A stretch of DNA of 64,000 bases from Rhizobium sp. 11515TR (GCF_002277895.1 NZ_CP023000.1:62001-126000); one strand, 5' to 3'. Shown: positions 7,817 to 16,999, numbered from the stretch's first letter. A program made the numbers and translations. Notes: generated by a model from the sequence alone, not told the origin.

Positions 7817-9085
7817 ATGTACCACCATGTCAAGAAGCTTATGTATACAGTCCGGGTCGACGAGCCTGACCCGAAATTCGGCAACATGTTGCTTGAGCAA
7901 TTCGGCGGCGCAAACGGCGAACTCGCCGCGGCAATGCAATATTCCATTCAAGGTCTGAACTGTGAGGATCCTGGTCGGAAAGACCTCCTCATGGATATTG
8001 GAACCGAGGAGCTCAGTCATCTTGAGATCGTTGGTACTCTGGCCCGAATGCATTTGAAACCTCTGAAGTCGGTCAGAGAAGAAGCCGAGACCGACCCGCT
8101 GATCGCAATTGCCGGCGGCGGCGGGGTAAATCTCTTCAATTCGATGGGAAACCCGTGGACTGCCGATTATCTCAAGATCACCGGAGAATTGGATGTTGAT
8201 CTGCGCAGCAATATTGCAGCGGAGGCGCGGGCAAAGATTGTCTACGAGCGTCTGATCGATTTTTGCCGCGACCCGGGAACCAAGGATGCGCTGCAATTCC
8301 TGATGACAAGAGAAATCACCCATATGCGTGCGTTCTCTCTAGCCCTTGAGAGCATGGGAAAGCCGCCGCTCAGCGTCGGGAAAATCGCGCCGACTGCCGG
8401 TCTTGTCGATCAGTTTTTCAATGACTCGACGGGAGAAGGCGATCTCGGGGAAGTGGATACGCGAGGCCCATGGAACGAGGGCGGAGATTGGGAGTTTGTC
8501 GAGACCCCAGCCTTCCAGAACATCAGGAATACTGAGAGCGACGGTCCAGCTATCAAAGCGCGCAGCGCTCTTTCTGAAGGATCGGAAGCGATTCAGGACG
8601 TGCTCGTCGATGAGTTGCGCGACCTCCTGCATGCTGAAAAGCAACTTTTGAAAGCCTTACCGAAGATGCAGAAAGCTGCTCGCAGTTCGCAGCTGCGAAC
8701 GCTTCTCGAGCAGCACCTCGCGGAAACGGAGACGCAGGTCGATCGCTTGATCGAATGTCTCCGTCTTCTCGATTCGACTGCACGCGCCAAACCCTGCAAG
8801 GGAATGGCCGGTCTGGTCGAAGAAGGTGAGGAGGTGATGGCAGAAGGTAAGAAGAAAGAAGACGCCCCTGCGGATCTGGCCTTGATCGGTGCCGCGTTGC
8901 GCGTCGAGCACTACGAAATCGCGGCCTATACGACCGCACGGAATCTCGCCCTGCAACTTGGTCAGCCCGCAGTTGCACAGTTGCTCACGCTGTCTCTTGG
9001 CGAGGAGCAGAATGCCGGTCAACTGTTGGATCAAGTCGCCCAGCCGCTGATGTCCGCCGCAAGGATGCCGCGCAGTGTCATTTGA
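7817..9085 (+). CDS. Manganese catalase fused to a C-terminal DUF892 domain
   Basis: A 422-residue protein. Residues 1-225 form a non-haem dimanganese catalase that would disproportionate H2O2: the metal-site residues Glu35 (GGANGELAAAMQYS), Glu65/His68 (GTEELSHLE), Glu136 (AAEARAKIVYE) and His169 (TREITHMRAF) are all present in order. After a linker rich in D, E and G (about 215-250), residues 255-415 are a YciF/DUF892 ferritin-like domain (DVLVDELRDLLHAEKQLLKALP, HYEIAAYTTARNLA). The ATG at 7817 has GAGGAGG seven bases upstream. Ordinary Mn catalases stop near 300 residues, so the fusion is unusual; the neighbouring separate DUF892 gene supports a shared role in oxidative or desiccation stress. 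Confidence 0.9.
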   Translation: MYHHVKKLMYTVRVDEPDPKFGNMLLEQFGGANGELAAAMQYSIQGLNCEDPGRKDLLMDIGTEELSHLEIVGTLARMHLKPLKSVREEAETDPLIAIAGGGGVNLFNSMGNPWTADYLKITGELDVDLRSNIAAEARAKIVYERLIDFCRDPGTKDALQFLMTREITHMRAFSLALESMGKPPLSVGKIAPTAGLVDQFFNDSTGEGDLGEVDTRGPWNEGGDWEFVETPAFQNIRNTESDGPAIKARSALSEGSEAIQDVLVDELRDLLHAEKQLLKALPKMQKAARSSQLRTLLEQHLAETETQVDRLIECLRLLDSTARAKPCKGMAGLVEEGEEVMAEGKKKEDAPADLALIGAALRVEHYEIAAYTTARNLALQLGQPAVAQLLTLSLGEEQNAGQLLDQVAQPLMSAARMPRSVI

Positions 9086-9278
9086 GGAGAGAATGTGGAA
9101 CCGCCGAGGAACTGTTCTTTCGCTTCGGCCCCTTATCGATAGAACTTGATTTGCTGATGACAGCCAAGCGTCGCAAGTTCGACTGGTGGCCTTCGATCCG
9201 TTGCCAATCGAGCGCGAAAACACTCACATTGCCGTCCAAGCCCTGGAAATGTGCATCAAATATCTAGGAGAAAGATCA

Positions 9279-9464
9279 ATGGATGATAATGAAGCGAAGC
9301 GTCGCGAGCGAGCTTATCGGGTCTGGGAGGAAGAAGGGCGGCCGGAAGAAGGTGGTCTCGATCATTGGCGGCGAGCCGAAGAGCGGCACGTGGAGACGGA
9401 GTATGATGCGCCCCGGGTTTCCGAAGGCAAAGGGAAGCGAACGAAGTCTGCGTCTTATTCGTGA
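9279..9464 (+). CDS. DUF2934 small protein
   Basis: A 61-residue hydrophilic protein with the DUF2934 core RAYRVWEEEGRPEEGGLDHWRRAEE, followed by a basic Lys/Arg-rich tail. Function is unknown; these proteins are widespread next to stress genes in rhizobia. TAGGAG lies upstream of the ATG at 9279. It follows the catalase gene by about 190 bp in the same direction. Confidence 0.85.
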   Translation: MDDNEAKRRERAYRVWEEEGRPEEGGLDHWRRAEERHVETEYDAPRVSEGKGKRTKSASYS

Positions 9465-9562
9465 GTAACGCTTTTGCAAGCCGGAGAGGGAGCAAATCTC
9501 TGTCATCGGCCATGAGGGCCGCGGCTTTTGAATCTTTTACAAAACCAGGTGAGGAAAACGCG

Positions 9563-9970
9563 ATGGCTCCCGCTGAAGCAACCTGGAGTGGCGGATGCCT
9601 CTGCGGCAGCCGCCGATACGGTTTCCGACGGGCGCCTCGCTATGCCGGATACTGTCATTGCACAATGTGTCGCCGGGCAACCGGCGGCCCGTTTGCGGTG
9701 CTGGTGCAGGTGGACCTTGCCGATATCGAATGGACCACGCCACCGGCGGTGTATCGCTCGTCACCGATTGCTGAACGCGGCTTTTGCCCCATCTGTGGAT
9801 CACCGCTTTTCCTGCATTATTTCGATGACGACGTCCTACGCATAACAGCAGGCACTCTCGATGATCCGGATCGTATCGCGCCGGCGGGACACTATGGAGT
9901 CGAAAGTAGACTGAGGTGGGCAATGTGTGGCGACGGCCTGCCTGAAGAGGAAACGCGCGAGCGCTTTTAG
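9563..9970 (+). CDS. GFA-family (glutathione-dependent formaldehyde-activating-like) zinc protein
   Basis: A 135-residue GFA/CENP-V-fold protein. Zinc ligands are visible as GGCLCGSRRY, YCHCTMCRRATGG and GFCPICGSPLF. In the founding member this fold was proposed to speed S-hydroxymethylglutathione formation, but most homologues are uncharacterised. The ATG at 9563 follows GTGAGGAAAACGCG. It sits between the DUF2934 gene and a gamma-glutamylcyclotransferase-like gene, so a thiol-related link is possible but unproven. Confidence 0.85.
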   Translation: MAPAEATWSGGCLCGSRRYGFRRAPRYAGYCHCTMCRRATGGPFAVLVQVDLADIEWTTPPAVYRSSPIAERGFCPICGSPLFLHYFDDDVLRITAGTLDDPDRIAPAGHYGVESRLRWAMCGDGLPEEETRERF

Positions 9971-10025
9971 CCAATCTATTACGAAGTGAAGCGAAAGCAT
10001 CTTTGTCGAGAGGTTTTGAAGCATC

Positions 10026-10442
10026 ATGGTTGAGACCGTCCGTGTGTTCGCCTTCGGAACTTTGAAGAAGGGGTTTGTGCTACATCAGCGAGGCTTGGCA
10101 GATGCGCATTATTGTGGCCGCGCTCAGACGAAAAAGGCTTATCCAATGGTGATCGCGGGTCAGTGGTTTGCGCCCATGATGTTTGATGAACCTGGAACCG
10201 GATCGATCGTCAGCGGCGAACTCTACCAACTGAGCGGGGAAATGTTAGGCAAACTCGATCGGCTCGAGTCCGTCGGCCAGCCTGGCCATTTTCGCAAATG
10301 GATCGAACTTGAAACTGCTAGCGGCAATCTTGCTGAGGCTTTTGCCTATTTCAAGGCTCGCAGATTGGCGGTGCCGATACATACTGGCTATCTCTCCACT
10401 TATGACGACCATCGCTTCGTTCCACCAGAACGACGAAGCTGA
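10026..10442 (+). CDS. Gamma-glutamylcyclotransferase-like (AIG2/GGCT fold) protein
   Basis: A 138-residue protein of the AIG2/GGCT family. The signature substrate-binding loop is visible as VFAFGTLKKG (canonical YGTLxxG, here with Phe for Tyr), and the catalytic Glu is likely in LDRLESVGQPG. Family members open gamma-glutamyl bonds to give 5-oxoproline or act on gamma-glutamylamines. The adjoining GFA-like gene suggests a glutathione-related setting. The exact substrate cannot be told. Confidence 0.75.
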   Translation: MVETVRVFAFGTLKKGFVLHQRGLADAHYCGRAQTKKAYPMVIAGQWFAPMMFDEPGTGSIVSGELYQLSGEMLGKLDRLESVGQPGHFRKWIELETASGNLAEAFAYFKARRLAVPIHTGYLSTYDDHRFVPPERRS

Positions 10443-10704
10443 GCGAGAGATGTTTATTTCGAAAATATGGGCGCGCCAAAGGGAAACTGCGATGATTTGC
10501 AGAGCTGCGGCATTTCTGGCCGTCGCATCGTGGGTACGCCGTGCTTTCGTATCAGCTCATACCGTTCATTTGCGGAAGGAAGACCTTGTCTCGCTGCACT
10601 TGGCCTCGCTTGGCCGCACATTGCCGAACTGCAGACATTTGACCGTACGGGTCACACCCGCACGCTTGCCACCAACGAAACGCCAAACTGGAAAGCAGCA
10701 ATCT

Positions 10705-10997
10705 ATGCATAAGAGACAGTTCATCGCCATTCTCGCCGCCGCGGGCAGCCCCCCTCAGCCTGACCCTACCGTTTCAGCGGCCCGCGCCGACACACTCTCA
10801 GACATTACGTCCAGTAAGACAGTCCGTATAGCGATTCCACAAGACTTTCCGCCGTTCGGCTCTGTCGGTATCGACATGAAGCCCCAGGGCTACGACATCG
10901 GCATGGCGGCACTCATCGCGAAGAAACTCGGTGCGAACCTTGAGATGGTACCGTAACTTCCGCCAATCGCGTACCATATCTGCGGACGAAAAAGGTG
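10705..10997 (+). pseudogene. Remnant of an amino-acid ABC transporter binding protein
   Basis: The ATG at 10705 opens a frame with the typical start of a family 3 binding protein: a signal-like segment, then DTLSDITSSKTVRIAIPQDFPPFGSVG and QGYDIGMAALIAKKLGANLEMVP, ending in TAA at 10956. The sequence continues recognisably one frame over as SANRVPYLRTKKV, so a single base (probably a G) is missing near 10953. Homology then stops at about 10997, so the rest of the gene is deleted. Nearby 10998-11249 holds no recognisable gene, and 10443-10704 is also empty. Confidence 0.75.
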
Positions 10998-11249
10998 TCA
11001 GCCTTGATGACGAAATCTATCTTCGCTATTCGCGATCAGCACCATTGCCGAAAACCGCCGCCGCTCCATTGAGGCCGATATCCGCGAGATCGGCGGAGAA
11101 GAACGCTCTCGGTAACAGCAGGAGTGCCATTCGCGGCAGCGATCTTGCCAGCAGATGCGACCTTCCGGTTCTCTTCCAAGCCGACGTGCAACACTCGCAG
11201 CATCGTTCTCCGCGCAAAATAGTATGCCCTAGTAACGGATCTCGAAAGA

Positions 11250-12149
11250 TCAGTCTGCGGACAGATATCCCGTTTCTCGCAGAATGCGTTCTGTTGCCCG
11301 TTCGAAGGCGAATATCTTGGCATCGACTATGTCCGCTCTGAACCCGATGAACAGCCTTCCGTTCTCGATATCCGGCGTGCAGGAGAGGGGTTGGACCGTT
11401 CCAGCCGCCACATAGCGCTTGGCCATGGACGCCGGCAGAATGCCGGCGCCGAGGGCCGCAGCAACGAGCTCGCCAATGACCGCAACACTATTGCAAATGA
11501 TTATGCGCTCCGGTTTCAAGCCTTCGAGTGCAAACCAATGCGTCACCTGCCGGTACATCGCGGATGGGGGCGGGTTCGAAATGATTGGTCTATCGGCCAG
11601 TACTTTCGGTGTGATCTCGCCCGGTAGGTGCCATGTGCGGGGCGCAACCCATTGCGTCGGCTGAGGGCCGAGTGGTCGCAATTCGAGCTTCTCGTCCCCC
11701 AGCGGATTCAGCAGGACGGCGACATCCAATCGATTGTCGATCAACATCCCCTCAAGAAGGGTGCTGGTTGTGACCGTCCACTCAGGCTCCAGTGCCGGGT
11801 GATCGTCGGACAATCCGGCAAGCAACGGCGCAAGGCAGGTGACGGCGAAACCTTCCGCAAGCCCCACGCGCAGTTGGCCGACAACCTTCGGATCGAACTC
11901 CCGCTCCTTGATGCCACGCATCTCGGCCATGATTGCTGTCGCGCGTGGTAACAGATCGCGCCCCTGCGCCGTGATTTCCAGTCCGCGGCTTCCCCTGTGA
12001 AACAAGTCGCTCGCGAGCGTCGTGCTCAGCTCCTTGAGTCTTAGCGAAACCGTTGGTTGGGCAAGGTGAAGCTGGTCCGCCGCTTTCCGGACTGAACCTA
12101 GCTGAGCTGTCCAATAGAAGGCCTCGATCTGGGCAAAGGTGATCCGCAT
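11250..12149 (-). CDS. LysR-family transcriptional regulator
   Basis: A 299-residue LysR protein with the N-terminal winged HTH (FAQIEAFYWTAQLGSVRKAADQLHLAQPTVSLRLKELS) and a substrate-binding domain from about residue 90. It is divergent from the MFS symporter and dehydratase genes at 12264-14707, with 114 bp between starts. LysR regulators usually control the divergent operon, so it is the likely activator of that uptake-catabolic pair, with the transported acid sugar or a derivative as the likely co-inducer. Confidence 0.9.
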   Translation of the reverse strand: MRITFAQIEAFYWTAQLGSVRKAADQLHLAQPTVSLRLKELSTTLASDLFHRGSRGLEITAQGRDLLPRATAIMAEMRGIKEREFDPKVVGQLRVGLAEGFAVTCLAPLLAGLSDDHPALEPEWTVTTSTLLEGMLIDNRLDVAVLLNPLGDEKLELRPLGPQPTQWVAPRTWHLPGEITPKVLADRPIISNPPPSAMYRQVTHWFALEGLKPERIIICNSVAVIGELVAAALGAGILPASMAKRYVAAGTVQPLSCTPDIENGRLFIGFRADIVDAKIFAFERATERILRETGYLSAD

Positions 12150-12263
12150 TATTTAAAAAACCTATATCGAAAGCTCAGAAGAACAAATTTGCTCAGGAAA
12201 ATCAATAACCCTATAAAAGTATCTCAACGGCATGTGAACGGCCGATGGGGAGGGAACAAGATC

Positions 12264-13574
12264 ATGACTGAACGTTCGGGTATTATACTCAAGGTAAGGA
12301 GGAGGATCATTCCGATCCTGCTGTTGTGCTATTTTGCGGCCTTTCTCGACCGCGTGAATATCGGCTTTGCGGCGCTGACCATGAACGCTGATCTCGGCTT
12401 CAGCGCATCCGCGTTCGGCTTTGGTGCGGGAATATTCTTCCTCGGTTATGTTCTATGCGAGCTGCCGAGCAACCTCATGCTTGCAAAGGTCGGGGCGCGG
12501 CTTTGGATTGCGCGCATATTGATCACATGGGGCGTTCTTTCGGCGCTCACCGCATTCGTCTGGTCGCCCGCCAGCTTCTATGTGGTCCGTGTGCTTCTGG
12601 GTGCCGCGGAAGCGGGCTTCTTTCCGGGCATCATCTTCTACATTACGCTTTGGTTTCCGAGAGCATATCGTGGCTCGACCTTCGCCCTCTTCAATGTCGC
12701 CGTTCCCTTGGCGTCGGTGATCGGTGCGCCGCTATCCGGATTGATTTTGCAGGGGTTCGACGGCGTGGCAGGCCTGCATGGCTGGCAGTGGATGTTCCTC
12801 ATCGAGGGATTGCCCGCATTCATCATGGGCTTTGTCGTCCTCTTTGCCTTGCCGGAATCACCTGAAACGGCGCAGTTCCTCACCCATGATGAACGGGGCT
12901 GGCTTGTCGACACCCTGCGAAGCGATCGGCAGATGCAGGAAGCGTCCGGACGTTTTTCCGCTGTGCAGGCACTCGTCGATCCCAAGGTATTGTTGATGTG
13001 TCTGATTGCCGTTGGGCTGGTTATGGGCACAACCGGCATTGCCATCTGGATGCCACAGTTCATCAAGCAATTCGGCCTGTCCAATCTGCAAACCAGTTTT
13101 GTTGCTGCTATTCCATCTGCCTTCATGGCAGTTGCAATGATCGTGGTGGGCCGGAGTTCGGATCGCAGGCGTGAGCGCGTCTGGCATACGGCAGGGCCAT
13201 TTATCGTGAGCGCTCTCGGATTTCTGATCGCTGCCTTCTCGAGTAGTCCGATTGTTTCGGTGGTGGGCCTGACCCTGGGGGCGGCCGGAATTGGCGGCGC
13301 GTCGCCGACCATCTGGACATTCCCGTCGACGCTGTTGACGGGCACGGCTGCCGCTGCCGGGATCGCCCTTATCAATTCGGTCGGCAGTACCGGCGGTTTC
13401 TTTGGGCCCTCGATTATCGGTTGGGTTCGCGATGCGACGGGCGGCTTCCAGGGGGCGCTCGTATTCCTGGCAATCGTCATGGCGGTCACCGCCAGTCTCA
13501 TCCTCATTCTCGGCAGAAGCATGCGAGAGCTCCTTTCCCCGCTCGGTCGGGGCGAGGCTCCGACAAAGGCATAA
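12264..13574 (+). CDS. MFS transporter, anion:cation symporter (ACS) family
   Basis: A 436-residue permease with 12 hydrophobic segments. The N-terminal motif LDRVNIGFAAL and the loop FYITLWFPRAYRGSTFALF are hallmarks of the ACS family (sugar-acid and aromatic-acid symporters such as ExuT, GarP and tartrate carriers). The ATG at 12264 follows GGGGAGGGAACAAGATC. The dehydratase-like gene starts two bases after its stop, so the two are co-transcribed, pointing to uptake of a hydroxy or sugar acid. Confidence 0.88.
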   Translation: MTERSGIILKVRRRIIPILLLCYFAAFLDRVNIGFAALTMNADLGFSASAFGFGAGIFFLGYVLCELPSNLMLAKVGARLWIARILITWGVLSALTAFVWSPASFYVVRVLLGAAEAGFFPGIIFYITLWFPRAYRGSTFALFNVAVPLASVIGAPLSGLILQGFDGVAGLHGWQWMFLIEGLPAFIMGFVVLFALPESPETAQFLTHDERGWLVDTLRSDRQMQEASGRFSAVQALVDPKVLLMCLIAVGLVMGTTGIAIWMPQFIKQFGLSNLQTSFVAAIPSAFMAVAMIVVGRSSDRRRERVWHTAGPFIVSALGFLIAAFSSSPIVSVVGLTLGAAGIGGASPTIWTFPSTLLTGTAAAAGIALINSVGSTGGFFGPSIIGWVRDATGGFQGALVFLAIVMAVTASLILILGRSMRELLSPLGRGEAPTKA

Positions 13575-13576
13575 TT

Positions 13577-14707
13577 ATGAAGATCGACGAAATACGCCTC
13601 TATCATTTGGTCGCCATGTTGCCGGAGCCAATCGGCAACGCGCTGGTCTCCTTTCCGAAGCGGGAAACTTTGCTGGTGGAAGTCGTGGCCGGTGACCTGA
13701 CGGGCTGGGGGGAGGCGTGGCTCTCACCCAGGACTGCGGCTGCCGCCATCGAGTTTCAGCTGGCGGCGCGAATACTCGGGCAGGATCCCTCCCATATATT
13801 GTCCGCGTGGCGGAATTTGCGCCAAGCCGTCGAAGGAGAAACCGCCGCACCTGCCATCGCCGCCCTGGATATGGCGCTGCACGATCTGACTGCGCGCGCC
13901 TACAAGGTTCCCGTGTCCACGCTCATTGGCGGCGCCAGGCGACAACGGGTGACGGCTTATGCAAGCGGGCCTTTTTTCAAACCCGGCGGACATCCTTACC
14001 GCGACTTTGAACGGGAGATCGATGGATATCTGAAAGCGGGCTTTCGGGCCGTCAAGCTGAGAAGCGGGTACACCGTCGAAGACGATGCCGAGGCGGTCCT
14101 TGCCGCTCGACGGCAAATCGGCACCGATCGCGATCTGATGGTCGACTTCAACCAATCCTGCTCGGCACGGCGTGCCATGCGAACCGCCGATCTCGTGAAA
14201 GATGCCGATCTTCTCTGGATCGAAGAGCCGACAAAGCCGACGGATGTCGCTGGTTATCGCGCTTTTGCTGCTCAGGCTGCCCCCGCACTTGCCGGCGGAG
14301 AGACATTCACCAATGCATCGGTGTTCCTCCCGTTCCTAGCGGGCGGATGCCTGGATATCCTGCAGCCCGATATCGCGATCTGCGGTGGCTTGACCGGAGT
14401 TTCGCAGGTAAGCGTGCTGGCCGACCTGTATGATCGGCCGCTCATACCGCACGTCTGGGGAAGTATCGTCAATTTTCATGCCGCCCTGCACTTTGTATCG
14501 ACGCTGCCGGAACATAGAGGCGGCGGGCAAGCGCATTTTCCCTATCTGGAATTCGATGTCGGTCCCAATCCCTTGCTTGAGCTGGAGCAGAGACCTGTCC
14601 TGAATGCGGATGGAACGATCAGCGTGCCGGACCTGCCGGGCCTCGGCCTGAACCTGAAGGCCGAAGACTTGCAACCCTATACCGCCGAATTCCGAAGGAT
14701 CGGCTGA
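13577..14707 (+). CDS. Mandelate racemase/muconate lactonizing enzyme-type (enolase superfamily) protein
   Basis: A 376-residue enolase-superfamily enzyme that would abstract a proton next to a carboxylate. The Mg2+ ligands are Asp190 (MVDFNQS), Glu216 (WIEEP) and Glu242 (GGETF). The acid/base groups are a K160-x-R162 pair (VKLRSG) and an Asp265-His292 dyad (QPDIAICGG, PHVWGS), which places it in the mandelate-racemase subgroup, in which many members are acid-sugar dehydratases. Translation starts two bases after the MFS stop. The substrate is probably the acid brought in by the upstream symporter; which acid is not determinable here. Confidence 0.88.
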   Translation: MKIDEIRLYHLVAMLPEPIGNALVSFPKRETLLVEVVAGDLTGWGEAWLSPRTAAAAIEFQLAARILGQDPSHILSAWRNLRQAVEGETAAPAIAALDMALHDLTARAYKVPVSTLIGGARRQRVTAYASGPFFKPGGHPYRDFEREIDGYLKAGFRAVKLRSGYTVEDDAEAVLAARRQIGTDRDLMVDFNQSCSARRAMRTADLVKDADLLWIEEPTKPTDVAGYRAFAAQAAPALAGGETFTNASVFLPFLAGGCLDILQPDIAICGGLTGVSQVSVLADLYDRPLIPHVWGSIVNFHAALHFVSTLPEHRGGGQAHFPYLEFDVGPNPLLELEQRPVLNADGTISVPDLPGLGLNLKAEDLQPYTAEFRRIG

Positions 14708-14803
14708 CGGTGCATCCCATATCCAGTGTACTTCAACGCATGATACTGGAAACGGCCTGGTCAAAGGATAAAAGACAATCAGCGATAGAAGTGGAGATAT
14801 GTC

Positions 14804-15019
14804 GTGAACCTGAACCGCGGCGTGAAGATCTACGACAATGATTGGTTCTTGCGGCATGGCCTCAGTGCCGAACAGACTGCCGATCTGCTCGCCTCGTAGG
14901 GCATTACTTATGTGATCGCCCAGAGCAAGCTGCTGCCGATGCCCAATTTGGCAGTGACCAGCATGTCGGCATTCCACCTGACAGGCAAGACAATCTCGAT
15001 CACAAGGTTGGCCTTCTGA
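14804..15019 (+). pseudogene. Degenerate reading frame downstream of the dehydratase gene
   Basis: A GTG at 14804 preceded by GTGGAGATATGTC opens VNLNRGVKIYDNDWFLRHG, which looks like a genuine protein start. It meets a TAG at 14897 and stays open in the same frame (GITYVIAQSKLLPMPN) to a TGA at 15019. The good coding character on both sides of the stop suggests a nonsense-mutated gene, cut short soon after. The family was not recognised. It probably belonged to the upstream acid-sugar operon. The remaining 15020-15168 shows no gene. Confidence 0.5.
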
Positions 15020-15168
15020 GCAAGGCGTTGGACACCGATCGGTGCTCATCGGCTTCTTCAAGTCCGCGCAGCCGTCATGGGCGGCTGTCTCAAACACGCA
15101 AAGCTGTGAGCTCGCAGCCCAACTCCCAGCTTTTCCCGCTTTTGTCCGGGAGGCATAATGGGAAAAGT

Positions 15169-15194
15169 GTCGCGGCGCCTGATTGCGCCGCGAC
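15169..15194 (-). terminator. Intrinsic terminator of oxalate decarboxylase gene
   Basis: Perfect 10-bp stem GTCGCGGCGC / GCGCCGCGAC with a 6-nt loop, beginning 11 bp beyond the oxalate decarboxylase stop and followed on the reverse strand by ACTTTTCCC. Confidence 0.7.
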
Positions 15195-15204
15195 CGCTCA
15201 CGTC

Positions 15205-16452
15205 TTAGCGCGGCATGATGCCCGGTTGATCGGCGGGAAACTTTGCAATGTCGGCAAGACTGACATTCAGATGTTGTGTGACGAGCGCCGGCGGCGTATG
15301 GGCAAGCCAGGACGACAGGCCGATTTCCTGATATTCCGGCACTTTGAAGACGGCGACAAATTGCAGATCCGTCTTGCCGGTGTTCTCGATCACGTGGCCC
15401 TGGCTCTTCTTGACGTAGCCGACATCACCCGGCCGGAAATCGGCGGTCTGGCTGCGCGGACCGGCATCGAAAACCGTCATGCGCCCTTCGCCCTTGATCC
15501 AATATTGCCATTCGTCGGCATTCGGATGCCAATGCATTTCGCGCACGCCGCCGGGCTTGATCGTCTCGATGGCAGCGGCGATCGTCTTGGAGACTTTGAA
15601 GACACTGCTGTCGGCGAGCTGGAGAATGCCGGAAGCGTTCTGCTTCACCGGAGCTGAAGCGGTCAGCTTGTAGGTGAAGGGATAGGGCGGCAGGCCGCCC
15701 GAGGCAACGGCATCCTGATCGGCGGAAAGCGGGCCGGGTTCCTTGCCCTGGAAGATCCACAGATCCTGCAGCGGGATGTTCTTGAACGTGTCTTGCGGGA
15801 CGCCGAAGTTCTTGGCAAGCAATTCCGGCGGCGTGTGCGCAAACCAGTCCGTCACCAGCAGCGTGTTGTATTCGGATTGATCCCCCTGGTCGAAGACGAT
15901 CACGAATTCGCAGCCGTCAGGACCGAGCCCCTGCAATGAGTGCGGAAAGCCGGCAGGGAAATACCAGAGGTCGCCCACTCCCACATCCTGCACATAGGCG
16001 CGGCCTTGTGCGTCGAGAACGGTGATGCGGCAGCTTCCGTTGGTCATGATCGCCCATTCGGCCGCGCGGTGCCAATGCAGTTCCCGAACGCCGCCTGGGC
16101 CAAGACGCATGTTGACGCCCGACACGGCTTCCGAGATGGCGAAATCGGCCTTGGTGAGCTGACGCGCCCATCCGCCGTTCTGGATACGCTTGGCGGCATT
16201 GTTGAACGATCCCCAGAAGAGCTGCATGTCGCCGATATCGGTTGCCGGAGGGCTCTGGAACGAGGGAAACTGCTCGTCGAGCACCGTGTTCTTCGGACCG
16301 GGATCCGAAAGGCTAGCCGGATTTGCATTGATCGCGCCCTCGGCCGGCTGATCGGGATTGCCGAAAGTGGCCGCCTGGGCGGCACCGGCCGCAAGCGCCG
16401 CGCCCCCCATAGCTCCGAGGGCAAGAACCGAGCGTCTCGATAGAGATTCCAT
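15205..16452 (-). CDS. oxdC: Oxalate decarboxylase (bicupin), Tat-exported
   Basis: A 415-residue bicupin that would convert oxalate to formate and CO2. Both cupin Mn sites are complete: His126, His128, Glu132 and His171, then His307, His309, Glu314 and His353 (GGVRELHWHRAAEW, GGVREMHWHPNADEW). The active-site lid is SEYNT at 193-197, retaining the Glu that in Bacillus OxdC (SENST) gives decarboxylase rather than oxidase activity. The N-terminus (SRRSVLALGAMGGAALAAGAAQA) is a twin-arginine signal, so the enzyme acts in the periplasm. AGGGAG precedes the start. Upstream lie a 55-codon frame and the ATACNTAGGT motif shared with the formate/nitrite channel. Confidence 0.92.
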   Translation of the reverse strand: MESLSRRSVLALGAMGGAALAAGAAQAATFGNPDQPAEGAINANPASLSDPGPKNTVLDEQFPSFQSPPATDIGDMQLFWGSFNNAAKRIQNGGWARQLTKADFAISEAVSGVNMRLGPGGVRELHWHRAAEWAIMTNGSCRITVLDAQGRAYVQDVGVGDLWYFPAGFPHSLQGLGPDGCEFVIVFDQGDQSEYNTLLVTDWFAHTPPELLAKNFGVPQDTFKNIPLQDLWIFQGKEPGPLSADQDAVASGGLPPYPFTYKLTASAPVKQNASGILQLADSSVFKVSKTIAAAIETIKPGGVREMHWHPNADEWQYWIKGEGRMTVFDAGPRSQTADFRPGDVGYVKKSQGHVIENTGKTDLQFVAVFKVPEYQEIGLSSWLAHTPPALVTQHLNVSLADIAKFPADQPGIMPR

Positions 16453-16544
16453 GCTATTACTCCCTTGACGTGAATGGATGGTGATATTCCGCCGAGGCTT
16501 GAGCTATCGCTTCGAAGGGCGAGTGCCTGACGGCTGCTAGAGCG

Positions 16545-16712
16545 TCATTTGCCGACCGCGTAGACGCCAATGCAAATACGAGGGATCGCCACTGCGACCC
16601 GGGGCGAACGGCGCATCGGAGCAATGGTGTTTTCGAGATTGATCGAAGTCGAGTCGGTGACACCCTTCCCAAGAAGGACCAAGACGGCATGCTTCGCTTC
16701 AAGTCCGGACAT
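16545..16712 (-). CDS. Small hypothetical protein upstream of oxalate decarboxylase
   Basis: A 55-codon frame whose ATG at 16712 follows GACAGGAGGAGACG, one of the strongest ribosome-binding sites in the window. The product MSGLEAKHAVLVLLGKGV... is basic with a hydrophobic C-terminal part (VAVAIPRICIGVYAVG). No family was recognised. It ends 92 bp before the oxalate decarboxylase start and lies downstream of the ATACNTAGGT motif, so it is probably the first cistron of that operon, either a small protein or a leader peptide. Confidence 0.45.
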   Translation of the reverse strand: MSGLEAKHAVLVLLGKGVTDSTSINLENTIAPMRRSPRVAVAIPRICIGVYAVGK

Positions 16713-16775
16713 CGTCTCCTCCTGTCGACGAATATGATCACAGGAGGCTACAACCGCAGGGGCAACAGCACATCT

Positions 16776-16785
16776 ATACCTAGGT
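16776..16785. promoter_or_regulatory. ATACNTAGGT motif, oxalate decarboxylase promoter region
   Basis: ATACCTAGGT, continuing as CTAG, 64 bp upstream of the 16712 start; a partial second copy (CTAGGTCT) follows at 16790. The same 14-base string ATACYTAGGTCTAG occurs before the FNT gene at 22693, and ATACATAGGT before the sensor kinase gene at 21649. The core is palindromic, as expected for a LuxR-type response regulator such as the one at 19363. The rest of 16713-16999 holds no gene. Confidence 0.55.
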
Positions 16786-16999
16786 CTAGCTAGGTCTCGC
16801 AAAAGGTATATGCCTGTCAGCGAATACAAGATATCGACGCGCTGGTCAGCCTCCGCGCTAGCCCGGTGACGCGTCGACACGATCAGCAGATGGATGATTG
16901 CGGCACTAGGCAGCAAAGACCACCAAAAGCGCCTTACGCCCCTGAATCAAAGCAGAATTTCAGGCCAGTATCCCATGAATGCCGCTGACATTGATTGGG

